Shown: in pieces, positions 1 through 5,417 of the stretch | Numbering within the stretch: position 1 is the stretch's first letter | Layout of the letters: each line of letters begins with the position of its first letter | DNA from: Burkholderiales bacterium | Lineage (GTDB): Bacteria > Pseudomonadota > Gammaproteobacteria > Burkholderiales > Burkholderiaceae_C | Reading direction: 5' to 3' | DNA length: 5,963 bases | Assembly (NCBI GenBank): GCA_947450745.1 | Contig: CANFYD010000265.1 | Location: 1-5,963, forward strand | Translations under genes and position numbers: made by a program | Notes under the pieces: model-generated | Told to the model about the DNA's origin: nothing | The model's database searches: none | What the model saw: the letters and a program-made list of their open reading frames with translations, nothing else

Positions 1-4
1 CCAC

Positions 5-27
5 CCTGCACCACATTATTGTGCAGG
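5..27. repeat. Short inverted repeat at the left edge
   Basis: CCTGCAC (5-11) is the exact reverse complement of GTGCAGG (21-27), with a nine-base AT-rich centre. It may be a small hairpin or an operator of a gene outside the window. There is no T-tract directly after it, so it does not look like a terminator. The rest of 1-86 shows no coding signal. Confidence 0.5.
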
Positions 28-86
28 TGCAGCAATATTTTAGAAGTCGGGCTGCCGGCGGCTGACGGTGATTACCCCGAAGGCAG

Positions 87-130
87 AAAAAAGAGCCGTG
101 ATCCGCTGACTGCTCAGCGGCTCACGGCTC
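87..130 (-). terminator. Intrinsic terminator of the M13 peptidase gene
   Basis: On the plus strand GAGCCGTGA (93-101) pairs with TCACGGCTC (122-130), and inside it CCGCTGA (103-109) pairs with TCAGCGG (114-120). One T/C mismatch (102/121) separates the two stems and the loop is CTGC. This gives 16 base pairs in total. The A6 run at 87-92 becomes a U-tract on the minus-strand transcript, directly after the hairpin, so the terminator acts leftward, 80 bases past the peptidase stop codon. The upstream arm overlaps the heptamer repeat array. Confidence 0.9.
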
Positions 131-169
131 ACGGCTCACGGCTCACGGCTCACGGCTCATGGCTCACGG
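121..169. repeat. Heptamer tandem array, CTCACGG x7
   Basis: Seven contiguous seven-base units run from 121 to 169. Six are exact CTCACGG, and the sixth unit (156-162) is CTCATGG. The array lies in the 3' untranslated region of the peptidase gene. Its first units form one arm of the terminator hairpin, which suggests it grew by slippage from that arm. Confidence 0.95.
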
Positions 170-175
170 CTTGGT

Positions 176-205
176 TGGCCTGGCCTGGCCTGGCCTGGCC
201 TGGCC
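176..205. repeat. Pentamer tandem array, TGGCC x6
   Basis: Six exact TGGCC units run from 176 to 205, ending five bases from the peptidase stop codon (210-212) and starting six bases after the heptamer array. The array is non-coding 3' untranslated sequence of the minus-strand gene. Short GC-rich tandem units like this are prone to replication slippage. Confidence 0.95.
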
Positions 206-209
206 ACGG

Positions 210-2258
210 TCACCAGATACGGATGCGCTGCTCGCTGGCCTTGAACATTTGGTCGCCCGGCTGGGTGCCAAAAGCCTCGTGGAAACCGTCGTGGTTGACG
301 GCCGCCCCATTGGCGCGGAACTTCGGCGGCGAGTGCGGGTCGGTGGTCAGCAACTGCATGGCCCGCTCGTCGCGCGCCTTTTCGCGCCAGGCTTGCGACC
401 AGCCGAGGAAGAAGCGCTGCTGCCCGCTGTAGCCGTCGATCACTGCGGCGGGCTTGCCACCGAGCGAGCGCAGATAGGCCTTGTAAGCAATCTGCAGGCC
501 GGACAGGTCGGCGATGTTTTCACCCAGCGTCAGCTTGCCGTTCAGCGTCTTGCCGGGGATAGGCTCGTATTTTTCGTACTGCGCCACCAACTGCGCACCG
601 ATCGCGTCAAAGGCCTTGCGGTCGGCATCGGTCCACCAATTGCGCAGCGCACCGTCGCCGTCGAATTGGCTGCCCTGGTCGTCAAAGCCGTGGCTGATTT
701 CATGTCCGATCACCGCGCCGATGGCACCGTAATTGACCGCGTCGTCGGCGGCCATGTCAAAGAACGGCGGTTGCAGAATCGCTGCCGGGAACACGATTTC
801 GTTCAACGACGGGTTGTAGTAGGCATTGACCGTTTGCGGCGTCATGCCCCATTCGCTGCGATCCACCGGCTTGCCGGCACGCTGGGCAATGCGGGCCCAC
901 TCGAAACGGCCGGACCGGGCCCGGTTGCCAAAGGCGTCGGCGGCGCGAACGTCGAGCCGGCTGTAATCGCGCCAGACATCCGGGTAGCCGATCTTGACGC
1001 GGTATTTGGACAACTTGTCCTTGGCCGCAGCCTTGGTGGCGGGGGACATCCAAGCCAGACCGTCAATCGAGTCGCCGTAAGACGTCATCAAGTTCGCCAC
1101 CAGCTCCACCATGCGGGCCTTGTAGACCGGCGGGAAATGCCGTGCCACATAGACTTGGCCGATCGCCTCGCCTAAAGCGCCGTTGACTTCGCCGATGCCT
1201 TTTTGCCACCGCGGCATTTCTTCCTTGGCCCCGGTCAGCGCCGCGCCGTGAAAAGCAAAATGCGCCTCGCGATAGGCTTTGGGCAGCACGCCGGCGGCTT
1301 CGTCCAACACCCGCAGCTTCAAATAAGCCTGCCACTGCTTCAGCGGCACTTCCGCAAACAGTTTGGCCATGCCGACCACCGCACTCGGCTGCGACACCGA
1401 CAAGCGGTCGATGCCTGCCAACTGCCCCGCCGCCATGAAGACCGGCCAGTCAAAACCGGGGGCCAGCTGAGCCAACTCGGCCGGTGTCATCGGGTTGTAG
1501 AGCTTGACCGGATTGCGGTTCTCGACCTTGTCCCAATGCACCTCGGCAATGCGCCGCTCCAGTGCCAGCACCTGCGCCGCCACTGCAGCCGGCTGCTTTT
1601 CACCGGCCAAGTGGGCCAGCGTGGTCAGATAGTCTTCATAGGCCTTGCGGGTCTTGACCAACTTGTCGTCTGCCGACAGGTAGTAGTCACGGTCCGGCAT
1701 GCCCAAACCGCCCTGCCAGGTGACCGCCCGATTTATTTGCGGCTGCTTGAAGTCGGCCATCACCCACAGCACCACCGGCGTGCTGACGGCACCCTGCGCG
1801 TTGCCCAGCCAGCGGGCCAGATCGCGCCGGGTCTTGATCGCCGTGATGCTCTTGAGCATCGCCTGCGCCGGCACCAAGCCCGCCTTGTCGATAGCCGCCA
1901 AGTTGCTGTAGGCCCCGTAAAAATCCGCGACCTTTCGCTCGACGCTGCTGCCACCTTTATTGGCCTGCGGCTTGGCGGCCAGCTCCTCGACGATGACCCG
2001 GACGCGCTGATCGGACAAATCACGCAGTTGGATAAAGGTGCCGAACGACGACTTGTCGGCCGGAATCTCGGTCTTGCCGACCCAGCCACCGTTGGCGGCT
2101 CGGAACAAATCGTCCTGCGCCCGCACGGCGGTGTCGAAACCGGGCAGGTCAAGGCCAGAGCTGGGCGTGGCAGCCTGCGTCAAACCGACCGACAGCAGCA
2201 AGGCAGCCAGTGGCAATAAGCGCGGCAACAAAAGAGGAACCCGACGATAAAAACGCAT
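210..2258 (-). CDS. M13-family zinc metallopeptidase (neprilysin/PepO-like), exported
   Basis: Zinc endopeptidase expected to cleave peptides outside the cytoplasm. Residues are numbered from the ATG at 2258 (682 aa, usual M13 size). Residues 1-29 form a signal peptide: Arg-rich start, Leu-rich core, then TQA before the likely cleavage site; there is no lipobox Cys. The substrate-binding NAYY motif is at 478-481, followed by the conserved IVFPAAILQPPFF stretch. The zinc site is HEISH at 519-523, with the third ligand Glu580 in ENIAD and Asp584 as the supporting acid. His642 and Arg648 match neprilysin's transition-state His and substrate Arg in order and spacing. The protein ends in the family's terminal Trp but lacks the usual nearby Cys. 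A TTG at 2270 would add four residues, but the ATG gives a better signal peptide. The ribosome site is weak (GGGG about six bases upstream). The gene appears monocistronic with its own terminator. Family assignment is firm; the substrate is unknown. Confidence 0.96.
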   Translation of the reverse strand: MRFYRRVPLLLPRLLPLAALLLSVGLTQAATPSSGLDLPGFDTAVRAQDDLFRAANGGWVGKTEIPADKSSFGTFIQLRDLSDQRVRVIVEELAAKPQANKGGSSVERKVADFYGAYSNLAAIDKAGLVPAQAMLKSITAIKTRRDLARWLGNAQGAVSTPVVLWVMADFKQPQINRAVTWQGGLGMPDRDYYLSADDKLVKTRKAYEDYLTTLAHLAGEKQPAAVAAQVLALERRIAEVHWDKVENRNPVKLYNPMTPAELAQLAPGFDWPVFMAAGQLAGIDRLSVSQPSAVVGMAKLFAEVPLKQWQAYLKLRVLDEAAGVLPKAYREAHFAFHGAALTGAKEEMPRWQKGIGEVNGALGEAIGQVYVARHFPPVYKARMVELVANLMTSYGDSIDGLAWMSPATKAAAKDKLSKYRVKIGYPDVWRDYSRLDVRAADAFGNRARSGRFEWARIAQRAGKPVDRSEWGMTPQTVNAYYNPSLNEIVFPAAILQPPFFDMAADDAVNYGAIGAVIGHEISHGFDDQGSQFDGDGALRNWWTDADRKAFDAIGAQLVAQYEKYEPIPGKTLNGKLTLGENIADLSGLQIAYKAYLRSLGGKPAAVIDGYSGQQRFFLGWSQAWREKARDERAMQLLTTDPHSPPKFRANGAAVNHDGFHEAFGTQPGDQMFKASEQRIRIW

Positions 2259-2285
2259 GCGCAACCCCAATTTTTAGAAGTGGGC

Positions 2286-2314
2286 AGCGTAGTGCAAGGC
2301 AGCTCGATTGACAA
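2286..2314 (-). promoter_or_regulatory. Candidate sigma-70 promoter of the M13 peptidase gene
   Basis: Read on the minus strand, TTGTCA (2314-2309) is separated by 17 bases from TACGCT (2291-2286). The first differs from the -35 consensus at one base. The second keeps only the TA...T positions of the -10 consensus. Transcription would start near 2279, leaving a leader of about 20 bases before the ATG at 2258. Position and spacing fit well; the -10 is weak, so this is a candidate only. Confidence 0.35.
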
Positions 2315-2531
2315 CGTGACTTCCGGCATGGCCGTTCGGTTGGCCGGTCCAGCTCAAGCTGTCAACAACAAGCGTCAGCTGTCGCGTGAGCAACAACGCC
2401 ATGCGCAGCGAGGTCAAGTGGACGGCAGCAGATGTCGCTTGACAACACAGCGGGGCTCAGGCTCGTTGACCTCACGCCCACATACTCATGAAATAACTTA
2501 TTAGCCACAGACATAAATGCCACCCTGGTAA

Positions 2532-2545
2532 TTGATTTCAATCAA
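2532..2545. promoter_or_regulatory. FNR/ANR-type binding site (TTGAT-N4-ATCAA)
   Basis: TTGAT (2532-2536), TTCA, ATCAA (2541-2545) is a perfect match to the FNR/ANR consensus. It sits in a larger perfect inverted repeat, ATTGATT-TC-AATCAAT (2531-2546). It lies 194 bases before the PEP-CTERM start and 274 bases before the peptidase start. No well-placed -10 is visible at class II spacing on either strand; the nearest is TAATAA on the minus strand (2503-2498), which would put the box centre near -47. The site match is certain, but the regulated gene is not. Confidence 0.6.
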
Positions 2546-2547
2546 TC

Positions 2548-2562
2548 GAATTGAATTGAATT
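2548..2562. repeat. GAATT triple repeat
   Basis: Three exact GAATT units (2548-2562) begin two bases after the FNR-type inverted repeat, in the AT-rich core of the intergenic region. The array may ease DNA melting or simply reflect slippage. Confidence 0.8.
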
Positions 2563-2593
2563 GCTGCCGACAAAGCGTCTGCTCTGTGGTTTG

Positions 2594-2620
2594 CCCCCGG
2601 TTCAGGGGGATGGGGGCGGG
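2594..2620 (+). repeat. G-rich hairpin with possible G-quadruplex
   Basis: CCCCC (2594-2598) can pair with GGGGG (2605-2609) over a six-base loop. Further runs GGGGG (2612-2616) and GGG (2618-2620) follow, so the C-run has two possible partners. The element lies upstream of the PEP-CTERM gene and could be in its leader. Only three runs of three or more G are present, so a full three-layer quadruplex is not assured. Confidence 0.45.
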
Positions 2621-2724
2621 ATGCGGAGCCCTAACCTGCACTTCCGATTCGGCGGTTGTCAGGGCTTGGTCAAGCATCAGGACCTTGGTCACCGCACTGT
2701 AGAAACCCCGTCGCTCACGCCCTT

Positions 2725-2731
2725 GGAGGGG
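2725..2731 (+). promoter_or_regulatory. Ribosome binding site of the PEP-CTERM gene
   Basis: GGAGGGG (2725-2731) ends seven bases before the ATG at 2739. It is a strong Shine-Dalgarno match and fixes this start codon. Confidence 0.85.
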
Positions 2732-2738
2732 CAACACC

Positions 2739-3866
2739 ATGACATGTCATTCGAATCCCAAAACGGTTCTCTGCGCCGCTGTCTTGGCCGCGATATTCGC
2801 CACGCCAATAGCCACAGCATCTCTGGTCGGTAGCTGGGCTACGGTTGTAAACAACGCTGACATCGCCCCCGCCGGGACGACCGAAAAATTCTTCAGCTAC
2901 AACCAGCCGTCGGTCAACGACGCAGGCTTGGTCGCGTTCCGCGCCCGCGCCCGAGCGCCCACCGGCAGCGGCGGGGGTGGCGGAGGTGAACCGGTGCGCG
3001 GCATCTTCACTCGCGACATGGCTACGGCTGGCAACCCGATCAACACCATCGCCAGCAACAAAACACCGAACAATCTGGTGCCAGGCCCCAACAACTTGGC
3101 GGCAACCTTCAATGAATTCCCAGCCTTTCCACGGATCGATGCCCGCGCCGACACGGTGGTCTTCCGAGGCCAATCGACACCGGTCTGGCAGTACACCGAC
3201 GCCACCGGCGCGGACACTCGGGCCGGCACTTCCGGCGTCTATGCCAACCCGGCCGGTACGCTGACCACGGGCGCGAGCCTGCTGGGCTCGGTACCAGGCT
3301 TCAGCCAATACTCGGTTCCTGGCACCTCGCCAGGAACGAAGTTCGACCAGTTCCCGGGCGGGCCGACAGTGACCGGCAACACCGTGGCGTTCAAGGGCAA
3401 TTGGACTGATCCGGTCAACGGCGGCCAGACCGGCATTTACACCCGTGACCTTGTCGCAGACGGCGGCTCATCGCCAATCAAAAAGGTGGCATCCAGCGGC
3501 GACACCTTCAATTTCCAGGACGGCAGCTCATTCGTCTTCGGCTCGACCGCACCGCCGAGTGCGTCGGATGGACGCTTGGTCTTCACCGGGCTGGACAACG
3601 AGGCTGCACCGACTGCAGGCGGCATCTTCATGGCCGCACTGTCGGATCCGCTCAACGCGGTGAAGTCGCTGGTGCGCATCGGCGTCGACACTGCCGTCAA
3701 TGTAGGTCAGGGCTTGAGCGAGTTGCTGAACTTCAAGCAAATCGGTGAAGGCCTGTCGTTCGACAAGAACCATGTGGGTTTCTGGGGCGGTTGGGGTACC
3801 GAAACCCGCGATGTGACCGTGAGGTGTCCGACTGACGGCAACGCGGCAATGCTGGCCGCCTGCTAG
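2739..3866 (+). CDS. Part of the PEP-CTERM gene translatable as written (375 aa, unanchored)
   Basis: With ordinary termination at the TAG at 3864-3866, translation from the strong ribosome site gives 375 residues: the signal peptide, four complete repeats and the start of the fifth. This product would be exported but would lack the PEP-CTERM signal, so it could not be sorted by exosortase. Cys363 and Cys375 lie close to the stop and could form a disulfide. A restart at ATG 3969 would give 163 residues with no signal peptide and no clear ribosome site, so I do not call it as a gene. Confidence 0.55.
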   Translation: MTCHSNPKTVLCAAVLAAIFATPIATASLVGSWATVVNNADIAPAGTTEKFFSYNQPSVNDAGLVAFRARARAPTGSGGGGGGEPVRGIFTRDMATAGNPINTIASNKTPNNLVPGPNNLAATFNEFPAFPRIDARADTVVFRGQSTPVWQYTDATGADTRAGTSGVYANPAGTLTTGASLLGSVPGFSQYSVPGTSPGTKFDQFPGGPTVTGNTVAFKGNWTDPVNGGQTGIYTRDLVADGGSSPIKKVASSGDTFNFQDGSSFVFGSTAPPSASDGRLVFTGLDNEAAPTAGGIFMAALSDPLNAVKSLVRIGVDTAVNVGQGLSELLNFKQIGEGLSFDKNHVGFWGGWGTETRDVTVRCPTDGNAAMLAAC

Positions 3867-4376
3867 GCGCAGGACAACAACGGCATTGCCAACGATGGTG
3901 TCTACACCTTCGGCGTACTGAAAAACCAGGGCATCTTTGTCGTCGATACAGAGACTGGCGGGCTATCCATGGAAGCCCGCACCAACGGCGGCGGTTCGAC
4001 GGTATTCGATGACCTGCTGTTCTGGACCTTCTCCGGTGCACCCGACGATGCCGGCGGCGACGGCACCGACGACCGCGAGCCACCGCGCTGGCGCAATTCG
4101 GCTTTCGTGGCGGTGGACGACTCGCGTGCGGTGTTCAAGGGGCTGACGGCCGGCGGCCAAACCGGCTTGTATGGCAACTTCGGCGATGGCGTATTCACAA
4201 TCCTGGAAACCGGGATGAGCGGCGCAGCCGTCGATGCTCAAAATCCAGCGGGCGCAACCATCACGACTCTGGGTATCGAACGCGACGGCTTCCGCAATGG
4301 CTGGCTGGCCATCAACGCCAGCACGCTGAATGAAGCGACCGGCGAAAGCTGGGCCGGCATCTACGTGGCAAACGTG

Positions 4377-4457
4377 CCAGAGCCCTCGTCTTACGCCCTG
4401 GTCGCGCTGGCGCTTGGCGCACTGGGCATGACGTCGTCGCGTCGCCGCATCAAGCGC
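4377..4457 (+). other. PEP-CTERM sorting signal coding segment
   Basis: Encodes the tripartite C-terminal signal: Pro-Glu-Pro, a hydrophobic segment (YALVALALGALGM) and a basic tail (RRRIKR) immediately before the TGA. This is the textbook layout recognised by EpsH/XrtA-type exosortases. It predicts an exosortase elsewhere in the genome and an exopolysaccharide-producing Gram-negative host. Confidence 0.92.
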
Positions 4458-4478
4458 TGAAGCTCACACTCGACCCCA

Positions 4479-4519
4479 CCGGCGGACTGTGCCCACTGCA
4501 GGGTCCGCCGGCATCTTTT
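4479..4519 (+). terminator. Intrinsic terminator of the PEP-CTERM gene
   Basis: CCGGCGGAC (4479-4487) pairs perfectly with GTCCGCCGG (4503-4511) over a 15-base loop. It is followed by CATCTTTT, giving a short U-tract at 4516-4519. It begins 18 bases after the stop codon. No T-run follows on the other strand, so it acts rightward only and would not obviously stop transcripts from tagF. Confidence 0.75.
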
Positions 4520-4670
4520 GATATCGAGCGCAGTTGCGCTGGCGCTTGATTTTGCGGTTGAGCGCTCCACCGCGTCGGAAGTTCGATATCCATTGCTATC
4601 TCTCTGTCCGCCTGCCATCACCCGTCCGGCGACAGCGCTAAGCAGCCCAGCTGATATGAGCACTTGGCAG
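4520..4670. other. Convergent spacer with inverted repeats
   Basis: Non-coding space between the terminator and the tagF stop. GATATCGA (4520-4527) and TCGATATC (4583-4590) form an eight-base inverted repeat. Inside it are AGCGC/GCGCT (4527-4531 and 4536-4540), a further GGCGCTT and the palindrome GAGCGCTC (4560-4567). No intrinsic terminator for the leftward tagF transcript is visible. Confidence 0.5.
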
Positions 4671-5417
4671 TCAAGCCACTCGGCCTGCCCCCCCACCCAG
4701 CAAGGCGGCTGAGCGGGGCAGACCGGCGCAAACCAGGCGGCGTGGCCCACCTTGGGCCGCGCCGGCCAGCCAGTAGGAACGGCCGGCGGCCGGTGCTGTC
4801 CATAGCGCCGAGGTCTCGGCTGCAGAGCCTGCCGCCAGCTCCAGCGCTTGGCCCGGCGGCAGCGGCAGCGGTGGCAAGCTGCTGGCCGGGCTTGCTAGCG
4901 CTGCGGCCCCCGCCCACTCAAGCCCGCCCAAGCGCGCCAGTTCTGCCTCCACTTGCTCCACCGTCCAGTCGTCTTGCAAGGCCTCGGCGGCCAAGTCGTC
5001 GAGCCGCGCCAACCAAGGCCAGAGCACTTGCACATGCGCAGGCAAAAGCGTTTGCAAGCGCGCCTCCGAGCTGGACAGCACTGTCAGCGGCAATGCCAGC
5101 GTGAACGGGAAGTAGCGCCCGACCCGGTCCACCGAGGGCATCAGCACACCGGCCCAGGCCAAGCGCCCCAACGGGCCCAGCGCGCCGGGCAAGCTGCCCG
5201 GCATCAGCAAAAAGCACCAGCTCGGGGCCTGCAAATAAGCGTCCAGCCAGGCATCGGGCTGTTGTTGACGCAGGGTCTGCAGGCCTTGCGCCAGCCAGTC
5301 ATCCCAGCACTCGATGAAGGCCGGATCGAGCCGGCGCGAGGCGAAATCACCCAGCGACGGCAGCTTGCCAAACCAGCCGGGGAGCACGGCGGCTGGGTCT
5401 GTTGCGCCGAAATTCAC
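4671..5417 (-). CDS. tagF: Type VI secretion-associated protein TagF
   Basis: Accessory T6SS protein; characterised homologues act after translation to hold the secretion apparatus inactive through Fha and the membrane complex. The start is GTG at 5417, giving 248 aa. The same frame is open further upstream, but that part overlaps tssM in another frame and looks like its shadow. The TagF N-terminal signature GWFGKLPSLGDFASR lies at 14-28, followed by an aromatic stretch (WDDWL, 38-42), and the family's VLMPSVDRVGRYFPFT block is at 91-106. A Pro/Leu-rich, Ala-rich linker precedes a C-terminal LVCAGLP strand that also recurs in the family. The gene overlaps the tssM stop by four bases (GTGA), with no strong ribosome site, so translational coupling is likely. 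A run of seven G lies near its 3' end. It appears to be the last gene of the T6SS operon. Confidence 0.92.
   Translation of the reverse strand: MNFGATDPAAVLPGWFGKLPSLGDFASRRLDPAFIECWDDWLAQGLQTLRQQQPDAWLDAYLQAPSWCFLLMPGSLPGALGPLGRLAWAGVLMPSVDRVGRYFPFTLALPLTVLSSSEARLQTLLPAHVQVLWPWLARLDDLAAEALQDDWTVEQVEAELARLGGLEWAGAAALASPASSLPPLPLPPGQALELAAGSAAETSALWTAPAAGRSYWLAGAAQGGPRRLVCAGLPRSAALLGGGAGRVA

Larger units (their letters stand above)
2259..2738. other. Divergent intergenic region, about 480 bp
   Basis: This region separates the minus-strand peptidase gene from the plus-strand PEP-CTERM gene. I see no convincing gene in it: the open frames present lack a good ribosome site or recognisable protein features. 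An AT-richer core (about 2480-2570) carries a perfect FNR-type box and a GAATT triple repeat. Downstream are a G-rich hairpin (2594-2620) and two CTTGGTCA copies (2665 and 2684). I found no good sigma-70 or sigma-54 promoter for the PEP-CTERM gene by eye. Confidence 0.7.
2739..4460 (+). pseudogene. PEP-CTERM sorting domain protein gene interrupted by an in-frame amber codon
   Basis: Read through the TAG at codon 376 (3864-3866), one frame encodes 573 residues. Residues 1-27 form a signal peptide (Lys8, hydrophobic core, ATA before the cleavage site). The body has about seven degenerate repeats with a 'polar-D/N-x-x-x-V-x-F-x-G ... G-I/V/L-Y/F' pattern near residues 57-94, 131-170, 209-238, 272-298, 338-403, 456-482 and 513-545. 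Glycine-rich (76-83) and Asp-rich (436-445) stretches also occur. The C-terminus is a PEP-CTERM signal: VPEP (546-549), hydrophobic segment (552-564) and RRRIKR (568-573). Such proteins are processed by an exosortase and are often linked to exopolysaccharide or biofilm; the specific role here is unknown. The amber falls in repeat 5, and coding quality and frame are intact on both sides. A recent nonsense mutation (CAG to TAG would suffice), a sequence error or suppression are all possible. Confidence 0.75.

Noticed and set aside
121..205. CRISPR-like array
   Set aside because: The units are only 5 and 7 bases long and directly abut one another without spacers, so these are simple tandem repeats.
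159..2219. Two long plus-strand open frames (159-1175 and 1203-2219) opposite the peptidase
   Set aside because: They lie wholly antisense to a gene with a firm family match and have no recognisable domains or ribosome sites. They are the usual GC-rich shadow frames.
2308..2313. Plus-strand TTGACA elements (also at 2439-2444) as promoters for the PEP-CTERM gene
   Set aside because: No acceptable -10 hexamer lies 16-18 bases downstream of either copy.
2280..2504. Small plus-strand open frame of 74 codons in the intergenic region
   Set aside because: No good ribosome site, no signal or domain, and composition like the surrounding non-coding DNA.
3864..3866. Pyrrolysine insertion at the TAG
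   Set aside because: Pyrrolysine is known from methanogenic archaea and a few bacteria with dedicated enzymes. Nothing here suggests that machinery, and a nonsense mutation is simpler.
4391..4750. Minus-strand open frame across the end of the PEP-CTERM gene and the spacer
   Set aside because: It overlaps tagF and the PEP-CTERM coding end in other frames, crosses a terminator and has low-complexity composition.
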